Shown here piece by piece: positions 32,515 to 40,940 of a stretch of DNA of 64,000 nucleotides. The stretch's first letter is position 1; each line of letters starts with the position of its first letter. The translations under genes and the position numbers were made by a program. Origin of the DNA: Bacteroidota bacterium (GTDB lineage: Bacteria; Bacteroidota; Bacteroidia; B-17B0; Aurantibacillaceae); NCBI GenBank assembly GCA_016711805.1, contig JADJSH010000001.1, positions 1 through 64,000 of the forward strand, given 5' to 3'. A model generated the notes under the pieces. It saw only the letters and a list, made by a program, of their open reading frames with translations, had not been told where the DNA came from and made no database searches.

Positions 32515-33147
32515 ATGATAAAACCATCATTTAAAACCATATTCAAAATACTAGTGATTAGTATTTCCATAGTTGCATTTTCTTCTTGCGGAGACGATGA
32601 AGATGATGAAGTATTTATTCCAAAACCGAAAGGCTATCCAAGAATTTATTTTCCTGAAAAAACATATCGTTTATATGATAGTGTATGTCCATACAGTTTT
32701 GAAATTCCTACTTATTCAAATATTTTAAATGATAAACATAAAGGCGCAGACCCTTGTTGGATAAATATTAATATCCCAAAATACAATACACAAGTTCACT
32801 TAAGTTATAAAGTGATTACAAATAATTTAGATACGATTTTAAGCGAATGCAGAGATTTTGTAGTGAAACATCAAGTAAAATCAACTGGTATCGACGAAAC
32901 GATTATTGTACGAGATAGCGCTCAAGTTTACGGCTTAGTTTACGACATTGCAGGAAACACCGCCTCAAATGTTCAATTTTATTTAACAGACAGCACTCAT
33001 CATTTTATGCGTGGCGCATTATATTTTAATTCCGTACCAAATATCGATTCTTTAAAAATAGTCGTAGACTATTTAAAAAAAGATATTGTACACATGATTC
33101 AAACCTTTAATTGGAAAGGGATTGAGAAGAAGAAACTCAAAAAGTAA
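32515..33147 (+). CDS. gldD: Gliding motility lipoprotein GldD
   Basis: A 210-residue lipoprotein with a lipobox (VAFSSC, Cys25) and the GldD blocks: PKPKGYPRIYFPEKTYRLYDSVCPYSFEIPTYS, DPCWININIPKYNTQVHLSYK, NTASNVQFYLTDSTHHFMRGALYF and FNWKGI. GldD is required for gliding and the type IX secretion machinery in Flavobacterium, and is conserved in Bacteroidota with T9SS. I start it at ATG 32515; an in-frame upstream start at 32497 lies inside the ssb terminator. The usual neighbour gldE is absent here. Confidence 0.93.
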   Translation: MIKPSFKTIFKILVISISIVAFSSCGDDEDDEVFIPKPKGYPRIYFPEKTYRLYDSVCPYSFEIPTYSNILNDKHKGADPCWININIPKYNTQVHLSYKVITNNLDTILSECRDFVVKHQVKSTGIDETIIVRDSAQVYGLVYDIAGNTASNVQFYLTDSTHHFMRGALYFNSVPNIDSLKIVVDYLKKDIVHMIQTFNWKGIEKKKLKK

Positions 33148-33220
33148 TTCATTATTCTGAACTTGATTCAGGGACTCATAAGATGACGAAGAATTCCGAT
33201 AGCTATCGGAAAAGTATGAC
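33148..33220. repeat. Degenerate intergenic repeat with 18-bp palindrome
   Basis: TCTGAACTTGATTCAGGGACT recalls the 6618-6672 element, and TTCCGATAGCTATCGGAA near 33193 is a perfect 18-base palindrome. It lies between convergent gldD and gpsA. Confidence 0.55.
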
Positions 33221-34219
33221 TTATGACAGCTGTTCCGCCAACAATTCCATTTCGTGTTTAGCGTCTTTATGATTGTAAATGATGTTATTTACAGCATTCG
33301 TAATTGGCATGTGTGCATTGTATTTTTTATTAATCTCTACCACGCATTTCACCGCATAATATCCTTCGGCAATCATGTTCATTTCTAACTGTGCTTGTTT
33401 AACACTGTAGCCTTTACCTAGCATGGTTCCAAACATTCGGTTACGAGAAAATTGAGAATAAGCTGTTACCAATAAATCTCCTAAATAAGCAGAAGCCTTA
33501 GTATCTCTGTCAATTGGATGAACCGCTGCTACAAAACGATCTATTTCCTGAATAGCATTACTTACCAAAACTGATAAAAAGTTATCTCCATAACCTAAGC
33601 CGTGACAAATACCTCCCGCAACAGCAATCACGTTTTTTAAAACTGCTGATAATTCTGTTCCATAAATATCATCGCTGCTCGAACATTTGATATAACGGCA
33701 GCGCATGTATTCACACAACTCATCTGCTTTACTAATATCTCTGCAAGCCAAAGTTAAATACGATAATTTTTCGAGCGCTACTTCTTCTGCGTGACAAGGA
33801 CCAGTAATCACACCAATGTTTTCTAAAGGAACTTGAAATACAGTATTTAAATATTCGCCCACAATTAAATTGTACTCAGGCACAATACCTTTAATAGCCG
33901 AAAAAACTGTTTTACCACTAAATACATTAGCAGGAATATCTTTAATTGTATTATTAATAAAGGCTGATGGCACTGCTAAAATAATAATATCTGCTTGCGT
34001 TAAAGTTTCTAATAAATTAGACGATAAGTGCAATTTGTTTAAATCAAATTGTACAGAGCTTAAATAACGCGGGTTATGACCGTACTGATTCATGTGGTCG
34101 ATATCCGATTGATTTCTAAAATACCAATTGACTTTACTGGCGTTATTACTCAATATTTTAACGATAGCGGTTGCCCAACTTCCACTTCCTATTACTGCTA
34201 TTCTTTTTCCGTTTGTCAT
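33221..34219 (-). CDS. gpsA: Glycerol-3-phosphate dehydrogenase [NAD(P)+]
   Basis: A 332-residue enzyme: NAD-binding motif GSGSWATAI (about 11-19), the segment ITGPCHAEEVALEK near residue 139, LKNVIAVAGGICHGLGYGDN near 190, and the C-terminal helical domain with GYYAVKCVVEINKKY. It reduces dihydroxyacetone phosphate to glycerol 3-phosphate for phospholipid synthesis. Confidence 0.95.
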   Translation of the reverse strand: MTNGKRIAVIGSGSWATAIVKILSNNASKVNWYFRNQSDIDHMNQYGHNPRYLSSVQFDLNKLHLSSNLLETLTQADIIILAVPSAFINNTIKDIPANVFSGKTVFSAIKGIVPEYNLIVGEYLNTVFQVPLENIGVITGPCHAEEVALEKLSYLTLACRDISKADELCEYMRCRYIKCSSSDDIYGTELSAVLKNVIAVAGGICHGLGYGDNFLSVLVSNAIQEIDRFVAAVHPIDRDTKASAYLGDLLVTAYSQFSRNRMFGTMLGKGYSVKQAQLEMNMIAEGYYAVKCVVEINKKYNAHMPITNAVNNIIYNHKDAKHEMELLAEQLS

Positions 34220-34280
34220 ATTATATTTTTTCTAACTGCAGAGTAGGCAAAGTTTTTACGCAAAGCATGCAGAAAATGTT

Positions 34281-34976
34281 TTATGTATAAATTATATCGT
34301 CATCATTTAAAGGTGTCAATCCTTTTAAAGATTGATAAATGCGCGCTAAAGTAACAACATCCTTGATGCAATAGGTTTTAATTCGTTCAATATTTTTTTC
34401 TTCGTAATATACTTTTGCAATCTGACTTCCATCTATATCATCTTTTGGAGATGGAATACCAAATATATGTGCTAATAAATTTAAAGACGTAAAATTCTTA
34501 ATATCGCCAAAGCGCCACATTTCCATGGTGTCCAAATGTTTTACTTCCCAAGGCTTCATTCCTTGCAATTGCAATAGTTTTGGCAATGCTATACGATTTA
34601 CTAATAATCGTCTGCATAAAAATGGATAATCAAATTCTTTACCATTGTGCGCACATAAAAAATGCTCTTTGGTATTAAAAAATTGTTCTAATAATTTAGA
34701 AAACTCGGTTAAAAGATCATGTTCATTATCTCCAGCAATGGCTTTCGTTCTGAATTTACCTTCGCTCATAAATCCTAAACCAATACACACTACTTTAGCA
34801 AATTCGGCATAAATACCAGCCTTTGCATATTGTTGCTCGGGTGTAGAATCTTTAACATAAAACATTTTTTTATCCCACAATTCTTTTTCGGTTATAGACA
34901 AAGAGTTGTATTGATAATGAATTGGAGCCGTTTCAATATCAATGAATAAAATATTTTCTAATTTAATAGAACTCAT
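34281..34976 (-). CDS. PolB-type 3'-5' exonuclease
   Basis: A 231-residue DEDDy-type exonuclease: LFIDIETAP (Exo I, Asp and Glu), CAHNGKEFDYPFLCRRL (Exo II) and YCIKDVVTLARIY (Exo III with Tyr). This set matches the PolB-like predicted 3'-5' exonuclease of Bacteroidota. Its role in DNA repair is not proven. It overlaps the end of the folA gene by 4 bases. Confidence 0.88.
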   Translation of the reverse strand: MSSIKLENILFIDIETAPIHYQYNSLSITEKELWDKKMFYVKDSTPEQQYAKAGIYAEFAKVVCIGLGFMSEGKFRTKAIAGDNEHDLLTEFSKLLEQFFNTKEHFLCAHNGKEFDYPFLCRRLLVNRIALPKLLQLQGMKPWEVKHLDTMEMWRFGDIKNFTSLNLLAHIFGIPSPKDDIDGSQIAKVYYEEKNIERIKTYCIKDVVTLARIYQSLKGLTPLNDDDIIYT

Positions 34977-35467
34977 TTTCTTTCGAATTTTTGAAAGGTG
35001 TAATCAAATTTATTTTTTTCGTCGGCTAAATGTTTTTCTTCCCAAACTAAATCAAATTTTGATGAATCAATTACAGGAAAATACACATCAGCGTCTATCG
35101 TTACATTTACTAAAGTCAGATAAATAGTATCTACCGTATCCATAGATTGCTTATAGATTTCTCCTCCGCCAATAATAAATACTTCTTTTTCAGCATGCAA
35201 TTTAACTAGGGCTTCATCTAAACTTCCAACTACCAAAATATCAAATTGATTATCTGAGTTAAAGGATTTATCTCTAGTAATCACTACATTTTGTCTGCCA
35301 GGTAAAGTTCTACCAATCGACTGAAATGTTTTGCGCCCCATAATCACAGGACAACCCATGGTTGTTGCTTTAAAAAATTTTAAGTCGGCAGGTAAATGCC
35401 AAAGCAATTGATTGTCTTTACCAATAGCATGATTTAAGGAGGTAGCTACTATACTTGATACGATCAT
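34973..35467 (-). CDS. folA: Dihydrofolate reductase
   Basis: A 164-residue DHFR: VATSLNHAIGKDNQLLWHLPADLKFFK at the start (with the LWHLP loop and Asp), CPVIMGRKTFQSIGRTLPGRQNVVITR in the middle, and VFIIGGGEIYKQSMDTVDTIYLT at the end. It reduces dihydrofolate to tetrahydrofolate. It overlaps the exonuclease gene, which may be transcribed with it. Confidence 0.96.
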   Translation of the reverse strand: MIVSSIVATSLNHAIGKDNQLLWHLPADLKFFKATTMGCPVIMGRKTFQSIGRTLPGRQNVVITRDKSFNSDNQFDILVVGSLDEALVKLHAEKEVFIIGGGEIYKQSMDTVDTIYLTLVNVTIDADVYFPVIDSSKFDLVWEEKHLADEKNKFDYTFQKFERK

Positions 35468-35469
35468 AA

Positions 35470-35874
35470 TTAGTATGCCAAATCTTCAATAAAGAAAAAG
35501 AAAACAACAGCTCCAACCCACTCTTTTCTTACGCCTTTGCAATCTCCAATTTTAGAACCGTTCTTATAAATATCTCCGTCAGATTCAATTTGACCAATTT
35601 TAGAACCGTTTTTATAAACGTCTCCATCACTTTCAATTTGTCCTACTTTACTTCCGTTTAAATAGATATCTCCATCTGATTCTATTTGTCCTTTTTTAGA
35701 TCCACCAACATATACATCTCCATCACTTTCAATATTTCCTTTTTTAGAGCCTCCAATGTATACATCGCCATCCGATTCAATTTCACCTTTTTTACTTCCT
35801 TTAATATAAAGACTTTGAGCCGAAATAGTGGTGCAGAAAAATCCTGCTACTAAAATTAAAATTAGTTTTTTCAT
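35470..35874 (-). CDS. Exported 5-repeat beta protein (beta-flower-like)
   Basis: A 134-residue exported protein with a signal peptide (ILILVAGFFCTTISAQ) and five near-identical repeats of about 14 residues, (V/I)Y-x-(G/N)-GSK-x-G-x-IESDGD, from about residue 22. The repeats presumably stack as a small beta structure; similar proteins are called 5-fold beta-flower in databases, as far as I recall. The end GVRKEWVGAVVFFFF has a hydrophobic run. Function unknown. Confidence 0.7.
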   Translation of the reverse strand: MKKLILILVAGFFCTTISAQSLYIKGSKKGEIESDGDVYIGGSKKGNIESDGDVYVGGSKKGQIESDGDIYLNGSKVGQIESDGDVYKNGSKIGQIESDGDIYKNGSKIGDCKGVRKEWVGAVVFFFFIEDLAY

Positions 35875-35878
35875 AGTT

Positions 35879-36784
35879 TTATTGTTTTATAAATTTTGAT
35901 TGATAATTATTACCTGATTTGTCTTGCATTCTAATAGTATATAATCCATTAGTTAATGAAGTTATATTAATAGATTGTGAATCTGATAGTTTTTCTTTTA
36001 AAATGATTGCGCCAAAATTATTCATAATTGTGTAATCAATTATTCTTAATGAACTATTAATGTTTAATTCAGTATTGGCAGGGCTAGGAAATAACTTGAT
36101 TTGATTTTCTTTATCGTAATCTTTAACAGATGTAACACTACAAGATGAAAATCCTGTTGAGTAAACCGCAGAAGGTTCAAAAGGACAATAACCTAAATAA
36201 CCAGTTACATCAAATTTATCTTTAAACCCAGCCCCTTCAATCAAAGAAGTTTCAAATCCTCCAAGAGAGCATCCAAAATTAAACCGTTTATGATATAATC
36301 CACAAATTAAAACACTATCAATTGAACTAACAATTCTTCTCTGATTATTCATTGTATATCCTGTGCTAGTATATGCAAAAGTCTCTTTTAAAGAATCTCC
36401 TATATTCAAATTAAAGTCATACCATAATGTATCTTTATTAATTCCACCTGTAACATCCAAGTAGTAAACTTTTTTATTTATTGAATCATTTCGATATGCG
36501 AATTTAAATGTATAAGGACTAAAATTAAATGGTCCAGGACTAATGTTGTGTGCATACAAAACTTTTACATAAGTATAAGCTCCAATTAATGTATCTCCAG
36601 ATGTTTTATAATTTTCATAGGTTAAATAAGAACCTGTTGGGGGCCATCCAATATAATGTTGCCCCGAAACACTCCACGTTCCTGAACTTTGAGGAAATGG
36701 CTTATACACATTAGCTTGAGAAAATACATTATTGCAAACTACTAAAACAATAATCAATAGTTTATAGGATTTAATAGTTTGCAT
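35879..36784 (-). CDS. Secreted protein with T9SS type A sorting domain
   Basis: A 301-residue protein with a signal peptide (YKLLIIVLVVCNNVFSQ) and a C-terminal T9SS type A sorting domain (about 225-301): IKLFPSPANTELNINSSLRIIDYTIMNNFG, KEKLSDSQSINITSLTNGLYTIRM, QSKFIKQ. The middle is a beta-rich region with no recognised domain. It is delivered to the cell surface by the type IX secretion system, which the GldD gene also indicates. Confidence 0.85.
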   Translation of the reverse strand: MQTIKSYKLLIIVLVVCNNVFSQANVYKPFPQSSGTWSVSGQHYIGWPPTGSYLTYENYKTSGDTLIGAYTYVKVLYAHNISPGPFNFSPYTFKFAYRNDSINKKVYYLDVTGGINKDTLWYDFNLNIGDSLKETFAYTSTGYTMNNQRRIVSSIDSVLICGLYHKRFNFGCSLGGFETSLIEGAGFKDKFDVTGYLGYCPFEPSAVYSTGFSSCSVTSVKDYDKENQIKLFPSPANTELNINSSLRIIDYTIMNNFGAIILKEKLSDSQSINITSLTNGLYTIRMQDKSGNNYQSKFIKQ

Positions 36785-36808
36785 AATTGTTTATTATTGA
36801 ATGAAAGA

Positions 36809-37642
36809 TTAATCTCTATATTTCACTTCAACGTTATGAAGCTCAATAATAGGTTTTAAGAATTCTTCTAAATCTGTTACACATAATTGAGAAGCAGCAT
36901 CACATAAAGCAGTTTCAGGATTTGGGTGTGTTTCAATAAACATACCATCAATACCTGATGCTACTCCTGCTCTTGCTAATACTGGCAAAAACTCACGAGC
37001 CCCACCTTTTTTATCTGAACTTGGAATACCGTATTTACGAACACAGTGTGTAACGTCAAATACTACAGGATAACCAATGTTATTCATGTGATAAAATGCA
37101 CGAGGGTCTACAATTAAATCATTGTAACAAAAAGAGTAACCTCTCTCCGTTAAAATCACTTGGTCATTACCACTGTCAATACATTTTTGTACTGGGTGTT
37201 TCATATTGTCAGGTGCTAAAAACTGACCGTGTTTAATATTAATGACACGTCCTGTTTTTGCAGAAGCTACTAACAATGATGATTGCATACATAAGTACGC
37301 TGGAATTTGTAATACATCACACACATCAGCTGCCGCAGCTGCTTGATCGTGAGAGTGAATATCAGTTAAAACAGGGAAACCAAATTGCTCTTTGATTTTA
37401 CCTAACATCTCACAGCCTTTAATTAATCCTGGCCCTTGGTAGTAACTTAAACTACTGCGGTTATCTTTTGTGAAAGATGATTTGTAAATAATTTTGATTT
37501 TTAAACTCTCTTGAACTTCTCTTAGTTTCTCAGCTGTTTTCATCATAATAGATTCTTCTTCTATGACGCAAGGTCCTGAAATCAAGAATAACTCTTTACT
37601 TCCGCACTCAATATCTCCTACTTTTACTATTTTTTTGCTCAT
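36809..37642 (-). CDS. kdsA: 3-deoxy-8-phosphooctulonate synthase
   Basis: A 277-residue KDO8P synthase: FLISGPCVIEEESIMMKTAEKL, YKSSFTKDNRSSLSYYQGPGL, PVLTDIHSHDQAAAAADVCDVLQIPAYL, ERGYSFCYNDLIVDPRAFYHM and DVTHCVRKYG. It condenses arabinose 5-phosphate and phosphoenolpyruvate to Kdo 8-phosphate. It stands downstream of kdnB-kdnA on the same strand, so all three supply the amino-Kdo pathway. Confidence 0.96.
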   Translation of the reverse strand: MSKKIVKVGDIECGSKELFLISGPCVIEEESIMMKTAEKLREVQESLKIKIIYKSSFTKDNRSSLSYYQGPGLIKGCEMLGKIKEQFGFPVLTDIHSHDQAAAAADVCDVLQIPAYLCMQSSLLVASAKTGRVINIKHGQFLAPDNMKHPVQKCIDSGNDQVILTERGYSFCYNDLIVDPRAFYHMNNIGYPVVFDVTHCVRKYGIPSSDKKGGAREFLPVLARAGVASGIDGMFIETHPNPETALCDAASQLCVTDLEEFLKPIIELHNVEVKYRD

Positions 37643-37658
37643 TGTATTTTATTTTTGC

Positions 37659-37735
37659 TCCCGCTGATTTCGCAGATTGCGCTGATTGTTTGTTTTCTAA
37701 TATTTAATTCCGCGAGATTTGCGAGATCCGCGGGA
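37659..37735. repeat. Imperfect inverted repeat between kdnB and kdsA
   Basis: TCCCGCTGATTTCGCAGATT (26 bases with the continuation, 37659-37684) is nearly the reverse complement of CCGCGAGATTTGCGAGATCC (37710-37735, also 26 bases). It belongs to the same intergenic type as 11291-11405. It may fold in the kdnA-kdnB-kdsA transcript. Confidence 0.6.
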
Positions 37736-37741
37736 AAATTT

Positions 37742-38824
37742 TTAAAGTCTTCTAAATAAATCTTTAATATAATCCATGGTGGCAATTTCTTTGTAATTAT
37801 CACCAAATGCATGGTTCCACATAAATGGTAAATTATAAGATACTTGAGCCATGGCGGTGATTTGTTCTTCTGTCCAATCTTTACTTAAGTTTTGAGGCAA
37901 TACAATTTTATGCTTTTCAATCATTTGCATAAACTCACTATGACCTTTTAAGTAAATATCTCCTAAATGCTGAAAAATTAAACAGTTTGCATAACAGTGA
38001 CGAGTTCCTAGAACCATTGATAAACCGTAGCTCAACGCATGACACACGCCTACTTCACTATATGTTAAACTTAAGCCTCCCATTAAAGAAGCTACCATTA
38101 ACTTATCATCATTTTCAGGAGTACGCCCTGCATTTTCTCCTAAATATACTTCTCTGCAAAGTTTTAACGATTGCTCACCATAAGCAAGACTAAAAGCATT
38201 ATTACGAATTCCTGTTTCAGACTCAATACAATGAATGTAAGTGTCCATACCAGTATAAAACCACCAGTCTGTTGGCACAGAAGCAATTAATTCAGGATCT
38301 AAAATCACTTGATTAAAAACGGTCCAATCACATTTTAATCCTAATTTTTTTTCTGGTCCAGTTAATACCGCTGTCATTGATACTTCAGCACCTGTACCTG
38401 AAATTGTTGGAACACCTAAGTGATAAATACCTGGTTTCTTCACCAAGTTTAATCCTTGATACAATGTTGAAGAACCTTCGTTAGTAAGCATTAATGATAA
38501 AGCTTTTGCGATATCCATGATACTTCCGCCACCAATGCCGATAACGCCACTTGGTAAACCTTGCTTTGCTAGAATTTCATCTCGTAACGAATCGATTTGC
38601 TCTGTCTTAGGCTCATGAGGATCAACATCAATATAATAGATTAAGTCCTCTGGTTTGTTTTGTAATTTGTTTGATAAAGGCTTTCCTTTAAAGTAATTAT
38701 CAACTACATAAACAAAGTAGTTTTTATTTTCTTTACGGATAGGCTCTACTGTTTCTGCTAATTGAGCAAACGAACCACGTCCATAAGTTACTTTATCTAT
38801 GTTTTTAAAATTTTTGTGTAACAT
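37742..38824 (-). CDS. kdnB: Kdo 8-oxidase, iron-containing alcohol dehydrogenase family
   Basis: A 360-residue iron-type alcohol dehydrogenase: GIGGGSIMDIAKALSLMLTNEG, TISGTGAEVSMTAVL, and metal ligands around DTYIHCIES, HALSYGL and HAFGDNY. Length and sequence agree with KdnB, which oxidises C8 of Kdo in Shewanella Kdo8N synthesis. Its partner KdnA lies next door and kdsA downstream, which makes this assignment stronger than the family alone. Confidence 0.85.
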   Translation of the reverse strand: MLHKNFKNIDKVTYGRGSFAQLAETVEPIRKENKNYFVYVVDNYFKGKPLSNKLQNKPEDLIYYIDVDPHEPKTEQIDSLRDEILAKQGLPSGVIGIGGGSIMDIAKALSLMLTNEGSSTLYQGLNLVKKPGIYHLGVPTISGTGAEVSMTAVLTGPEKKLGLKCDWTVFNQVILDPELIASVPTDWWFYTGMDTYIHCIESETGIRNNAFSLAYGEQSLKLCREVYLGENAGRTPENDDKLMVASLMGGLSLTYSEVGVCHALSYGLSMVLGTRHCYANCLIFQHLGDIYLKGHSEFMQMIEKHKIVLPQNLSKDWTEEQITAMAQVSYNLPFMWNHAFGDNYKEIATMDYIKDLFRRL

Positions 38825-38830
38825 GTTTTA

Positions 38831-40039
38831 TTAAGCATTAACAGGCTTCATCGCCTTAGTAGCACATTCAGAAATTTTAGCAGCTAAGGTTTTCAATTCG
38901 TCCTCCGTCCAAGTACAACGAATACCAAAAGAAATTAAACGACCTACTACTTCTTGTGTTTTAGGAATATCTAAATTATTGTAATCTTGAGGCGCACCCA
39001 ATACTTGAATAGCTAATTTAGAAGCTGTTTTCAATCCTTTAATATGTTCCCATTGATTAATGAAGTGATACATGTTTGTAAACCAATAATTAAATCCACC
39101 AACTCCTGCTTTATTAAACTCATCAACTGTGCGTTTAGCCGTCTCCGTATCAGGCATCAAGATATTCAAAAACGTTCCTGAATCTCCATTATCATCACCT
39201 AATTTAGAGAAACTAATTCCTGCTACTTTAGATAATTCTTTTTGTAAGAAGGCTTTATTTTTTAAGTTCGCTGTGCGAATAGCTGGCACTTTACGAGTTT
39301 GCGCTGCACCAACTGCTGCGTGTAATTCAGAAATACGGTAATTGAACCCAATAATTGGATGATTTTCCATTCCACGGTTATTACCAACATGGTCGTGACC
39401 ATGATCACAGTAACTATCAGCAAATTTATAAATAGCTTCATCGTTAGTCACTAAAATACCACCTTCGCCTGCCGTAGCAATTTTAAAAAAGTCGAAAGAA
39501 TAAGCTCCAGCGCTTCCAAATAAACCTGTAGCCGTTCCTTTGTATGACGCAGCAAATGCTTGACCTGCATCTTCTACTAATTTTAAATTATGTTCTTTCA
39601 CAACAGCCATAATAGCATCCATGTTAGCGTTTCCACCACACATGTGAACTAAACATACCGCTTTTGTTTTTGGAGTAATTGCTTTTTTGATACCTTCTGC
39701 GCTTAAACATAATGTTTCGTCGATCTCAGCAAATACTGGTAATGCCCCAAGCATTAAAACTGCCTCAATAGTAGCAATATATGTAAATGGCGGACAAATC
39801 ACTTCGTCGCCAGCACCAATACCGCTTGCTGCTAGAGCTGCTAAAATAGCTGCTGAACCGTTAGATACGGCTAAAGCATATTTTGCTCCAGTAATTTTTT
39901 TAGCTTCAGCTTCAAAATCTTTTGCTTTCCAAATATTATTGCGTTGTGCGTCGTGATTAAAACGGAACATAATTCCCGTTGATAACACATCTTCAATTTC
40001 CTTGCGCTCTTCTGCGCCAAATAATTCTGTTCCAGGCAT
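38831..40039 (-). CDS. kdnA: 8-amino-Kdo transaminase, DegT/DnrJ/EryC1 family
   Basis: A 402-residue PLP aminotransferase: YALAVSNGSAAILAALAASGIGAGDEVICPPFTYIATIEAVLM, VEDAGQAFAASYKG, and the active Lys in FDFFKIATAGEGG. It matches KdnA, which aminates the 8-oxo intermediate to 8-amino-3,8-dideoxy-Kdo. It starts the kdnA-kdnB-kdsA transcript. The product modifies LPS inner core; a free amine there may raise resistance to cationic peptides, which is inference. Confidence 0.87.
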   Translation of the reverse strand: MPGTELFGAEERKEIEDVLSTGIMFRFNHDAQRNNIWKAKDFEAEAKKITGAKYALAVSNGSAAILAALAASGIGAGDEVICPPFTYIATIEAVLMLGALPVFAEIDETLCLSAEGIKKAITPKTKAVCLVHMCGGNANMDAIMAVVKEHNLKLVEDAGQAFAASYKGTATGLFGSAGAYSFDFFKIATAGEGGILVTNDEAIYKFADSYCDHGHDHVGNNRGMENHPIIGFNYRISELHAAVGAAQTRKVPAIRTANLKNKAFLQKELSKVAGISFSKLGDDNGDSGTFLNILMPDTETAKRTVDEFNKAGVGGFNYWFTNMYHFINQWEHIKGLKTASKLAIQVLGAPQDYNNLDIPKTQEVVGRLISFGIRCTWTEDELKTLAAKISECATKAMKPVNA

Positions 40040-40104
40040 TTTATAAAGTTTTAGTTTTTATTTTTTTATTTGAATTGTCGAATTCCATTGATTGAATAAT
40101 TAAC

Positions 40105-40566
40105 CTAGTTCGGCAAGAATTCAAAGTTATTCAATTCATCAATGACTCCAAAGTTAATAGACGTTAATCTTCCATTCTCGTAGTAGCAGTCTAGGCCAGC
40201 TTCGTCGAAGCTTAAACGCTTTTCGCCCCATTCTTGCTTTTCAGAATCGGTTAAAATGTATTTATGCTCTTTCATTAAATCAATCAATTCCTGCTCTTTT
40301 AATGAAAATATTTTTTTATTAAATAACAACGTATCTTCATTATCAACTTCTACACTTCCAAACTTCATAGAGTTTTTATTATCAAAAAACAAAGAGAAAC
40401 CTGATTCCCAGTAGTGATAAACGGTACAAGATGTTTCTAAAATAGGATCATCTAATACTTGAATTTCTTCGGGTTTACCAAAAACCAACTCAGCATCCAC
40501 TATTGTAACTCCGAAATTTAAAGTGCAAAAGCCTTTTAATAAATTTATTTGAGGTGTAAAGTCCAT
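40105..40566 (-). CDS. Hypothetical protein, unknown function
   Basis: I start it at ATG 40566 (153 residues, MDFTPQINLLKGFCTLNFGV); a longer start at 40605 would add 13 hydrophobic residues. It is soluble, acidic, with YHYWESGFSLFFDNKNSMKFG and a Phe/Asp-rich end. I recognise no family. It stands next to kdnA on the same strand but 66 bases upstream of it. Confidence 0.6.
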   Translation of the reverse strand: MDFTPQINLLKGFCTLNFGVTIVDAELVFGKPEEIQVLDDPILETSCTVYHYWESGFSLFFDNKNSMKFGSVEVDNEDTLLFNKKIFSLKEQELIDLMKEHKYILTDSEKQEWGEKRLSFDEAGLDCYYENGRLTSINFGVIDELNNFEFLPN

Positions 40567-40643
40567 AACTGATATAAAAATAACGCTAATCGCTAGTAAA
40601 AACAAGCCTTTGAAATAAATTATAAAAAAAATAAAAAAAAGTT

Positions 40644-40673
40644 TTGCTAGTTACAAATTGGTTTATATATTTG
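40644..40673 (+). promoter_or_regulatory. Promoter of tRNA-Lys
   Basis: TTG at 40644-40646, a 19-base spacer and TATATTTG at 40666-40673, a perfect -7 box. The transcript would start near 40680, about 30 bases before the tRNA. Confidence 0.7.
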
Positions 40674-40678
40674 CAGCC

Positions 40679-40801
40679 CGAAAGAACAGAATTACTCTTT
40701 AAAACGATGATTCTGTAGCTCAGTTGGTAGAGCAATACACTTTTAATGTATGGGCCCTGGGTTCGAGTCCCAGCAGGATCACAAAAGTGATCGTTCTTTC
40801 G
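40679..40801 (+). other. Inverted repeat flanking the tRNA
   Basis: CGAAAGAAC (40679-40687) and GTTCTTTCG (40793-40801) are exactly complementary and embrace the tRNA, so leader and trailer of the precursor can pair. A second hairpin, GATCAC/GTGATC (about 40777-40792), overlaps the 3' end of the tRNA and could compete with the acceptor stem. Confidence 0.55.
40709..40781 (+). tRNA. tRNA-Lys (anticodon UUU)
   Basis: All arms are visible: acceptor GATTCTG/CAGGATC, D loop GCTCAGTTGGTAGAGC, anticodon stem ATACA/TGTAT with loop CTTTTAA (anticodon TTT at 40742-40744), and T loop GGTTCGAGTCC. CCA is not encoded. It is a single tRNA, and a flanking inverted repeat could help its processing. Confidence 0.97.
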
Positions 40802-40807
40802 AAAAAA

Positions 40808-40831
40808 GGAGACAGAAATGTCTCCTTTTTT
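40808..40831 (+). terminator. Rho-independent terminator after tRNA-Lys
   Basis: GGAGACA, loop GAAA and TGTCTCC form a perfect seven-pair stem, followed by TTTTTT. Confidence 0.92.
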
Positions 40832-40940
40832 GTTTTACAACAATTTACAATCATCAATTAACTATTTTTATAATCGCTTAACGTAATTAAAATCAGTTAT
40901 TTCCTAACTTAACGTTTCAAAAAAGATAATTGTTTCAACT

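Noticed and set aside
40190..40220. AGCTTCGTCGAAGCT palindrome in the gene at 40105-40566
   Set aside because: It lies within normal coding sequence (LSFDEAGLD) and is not near a promoter; I see no reason to call it an operator or a repeat insertion.
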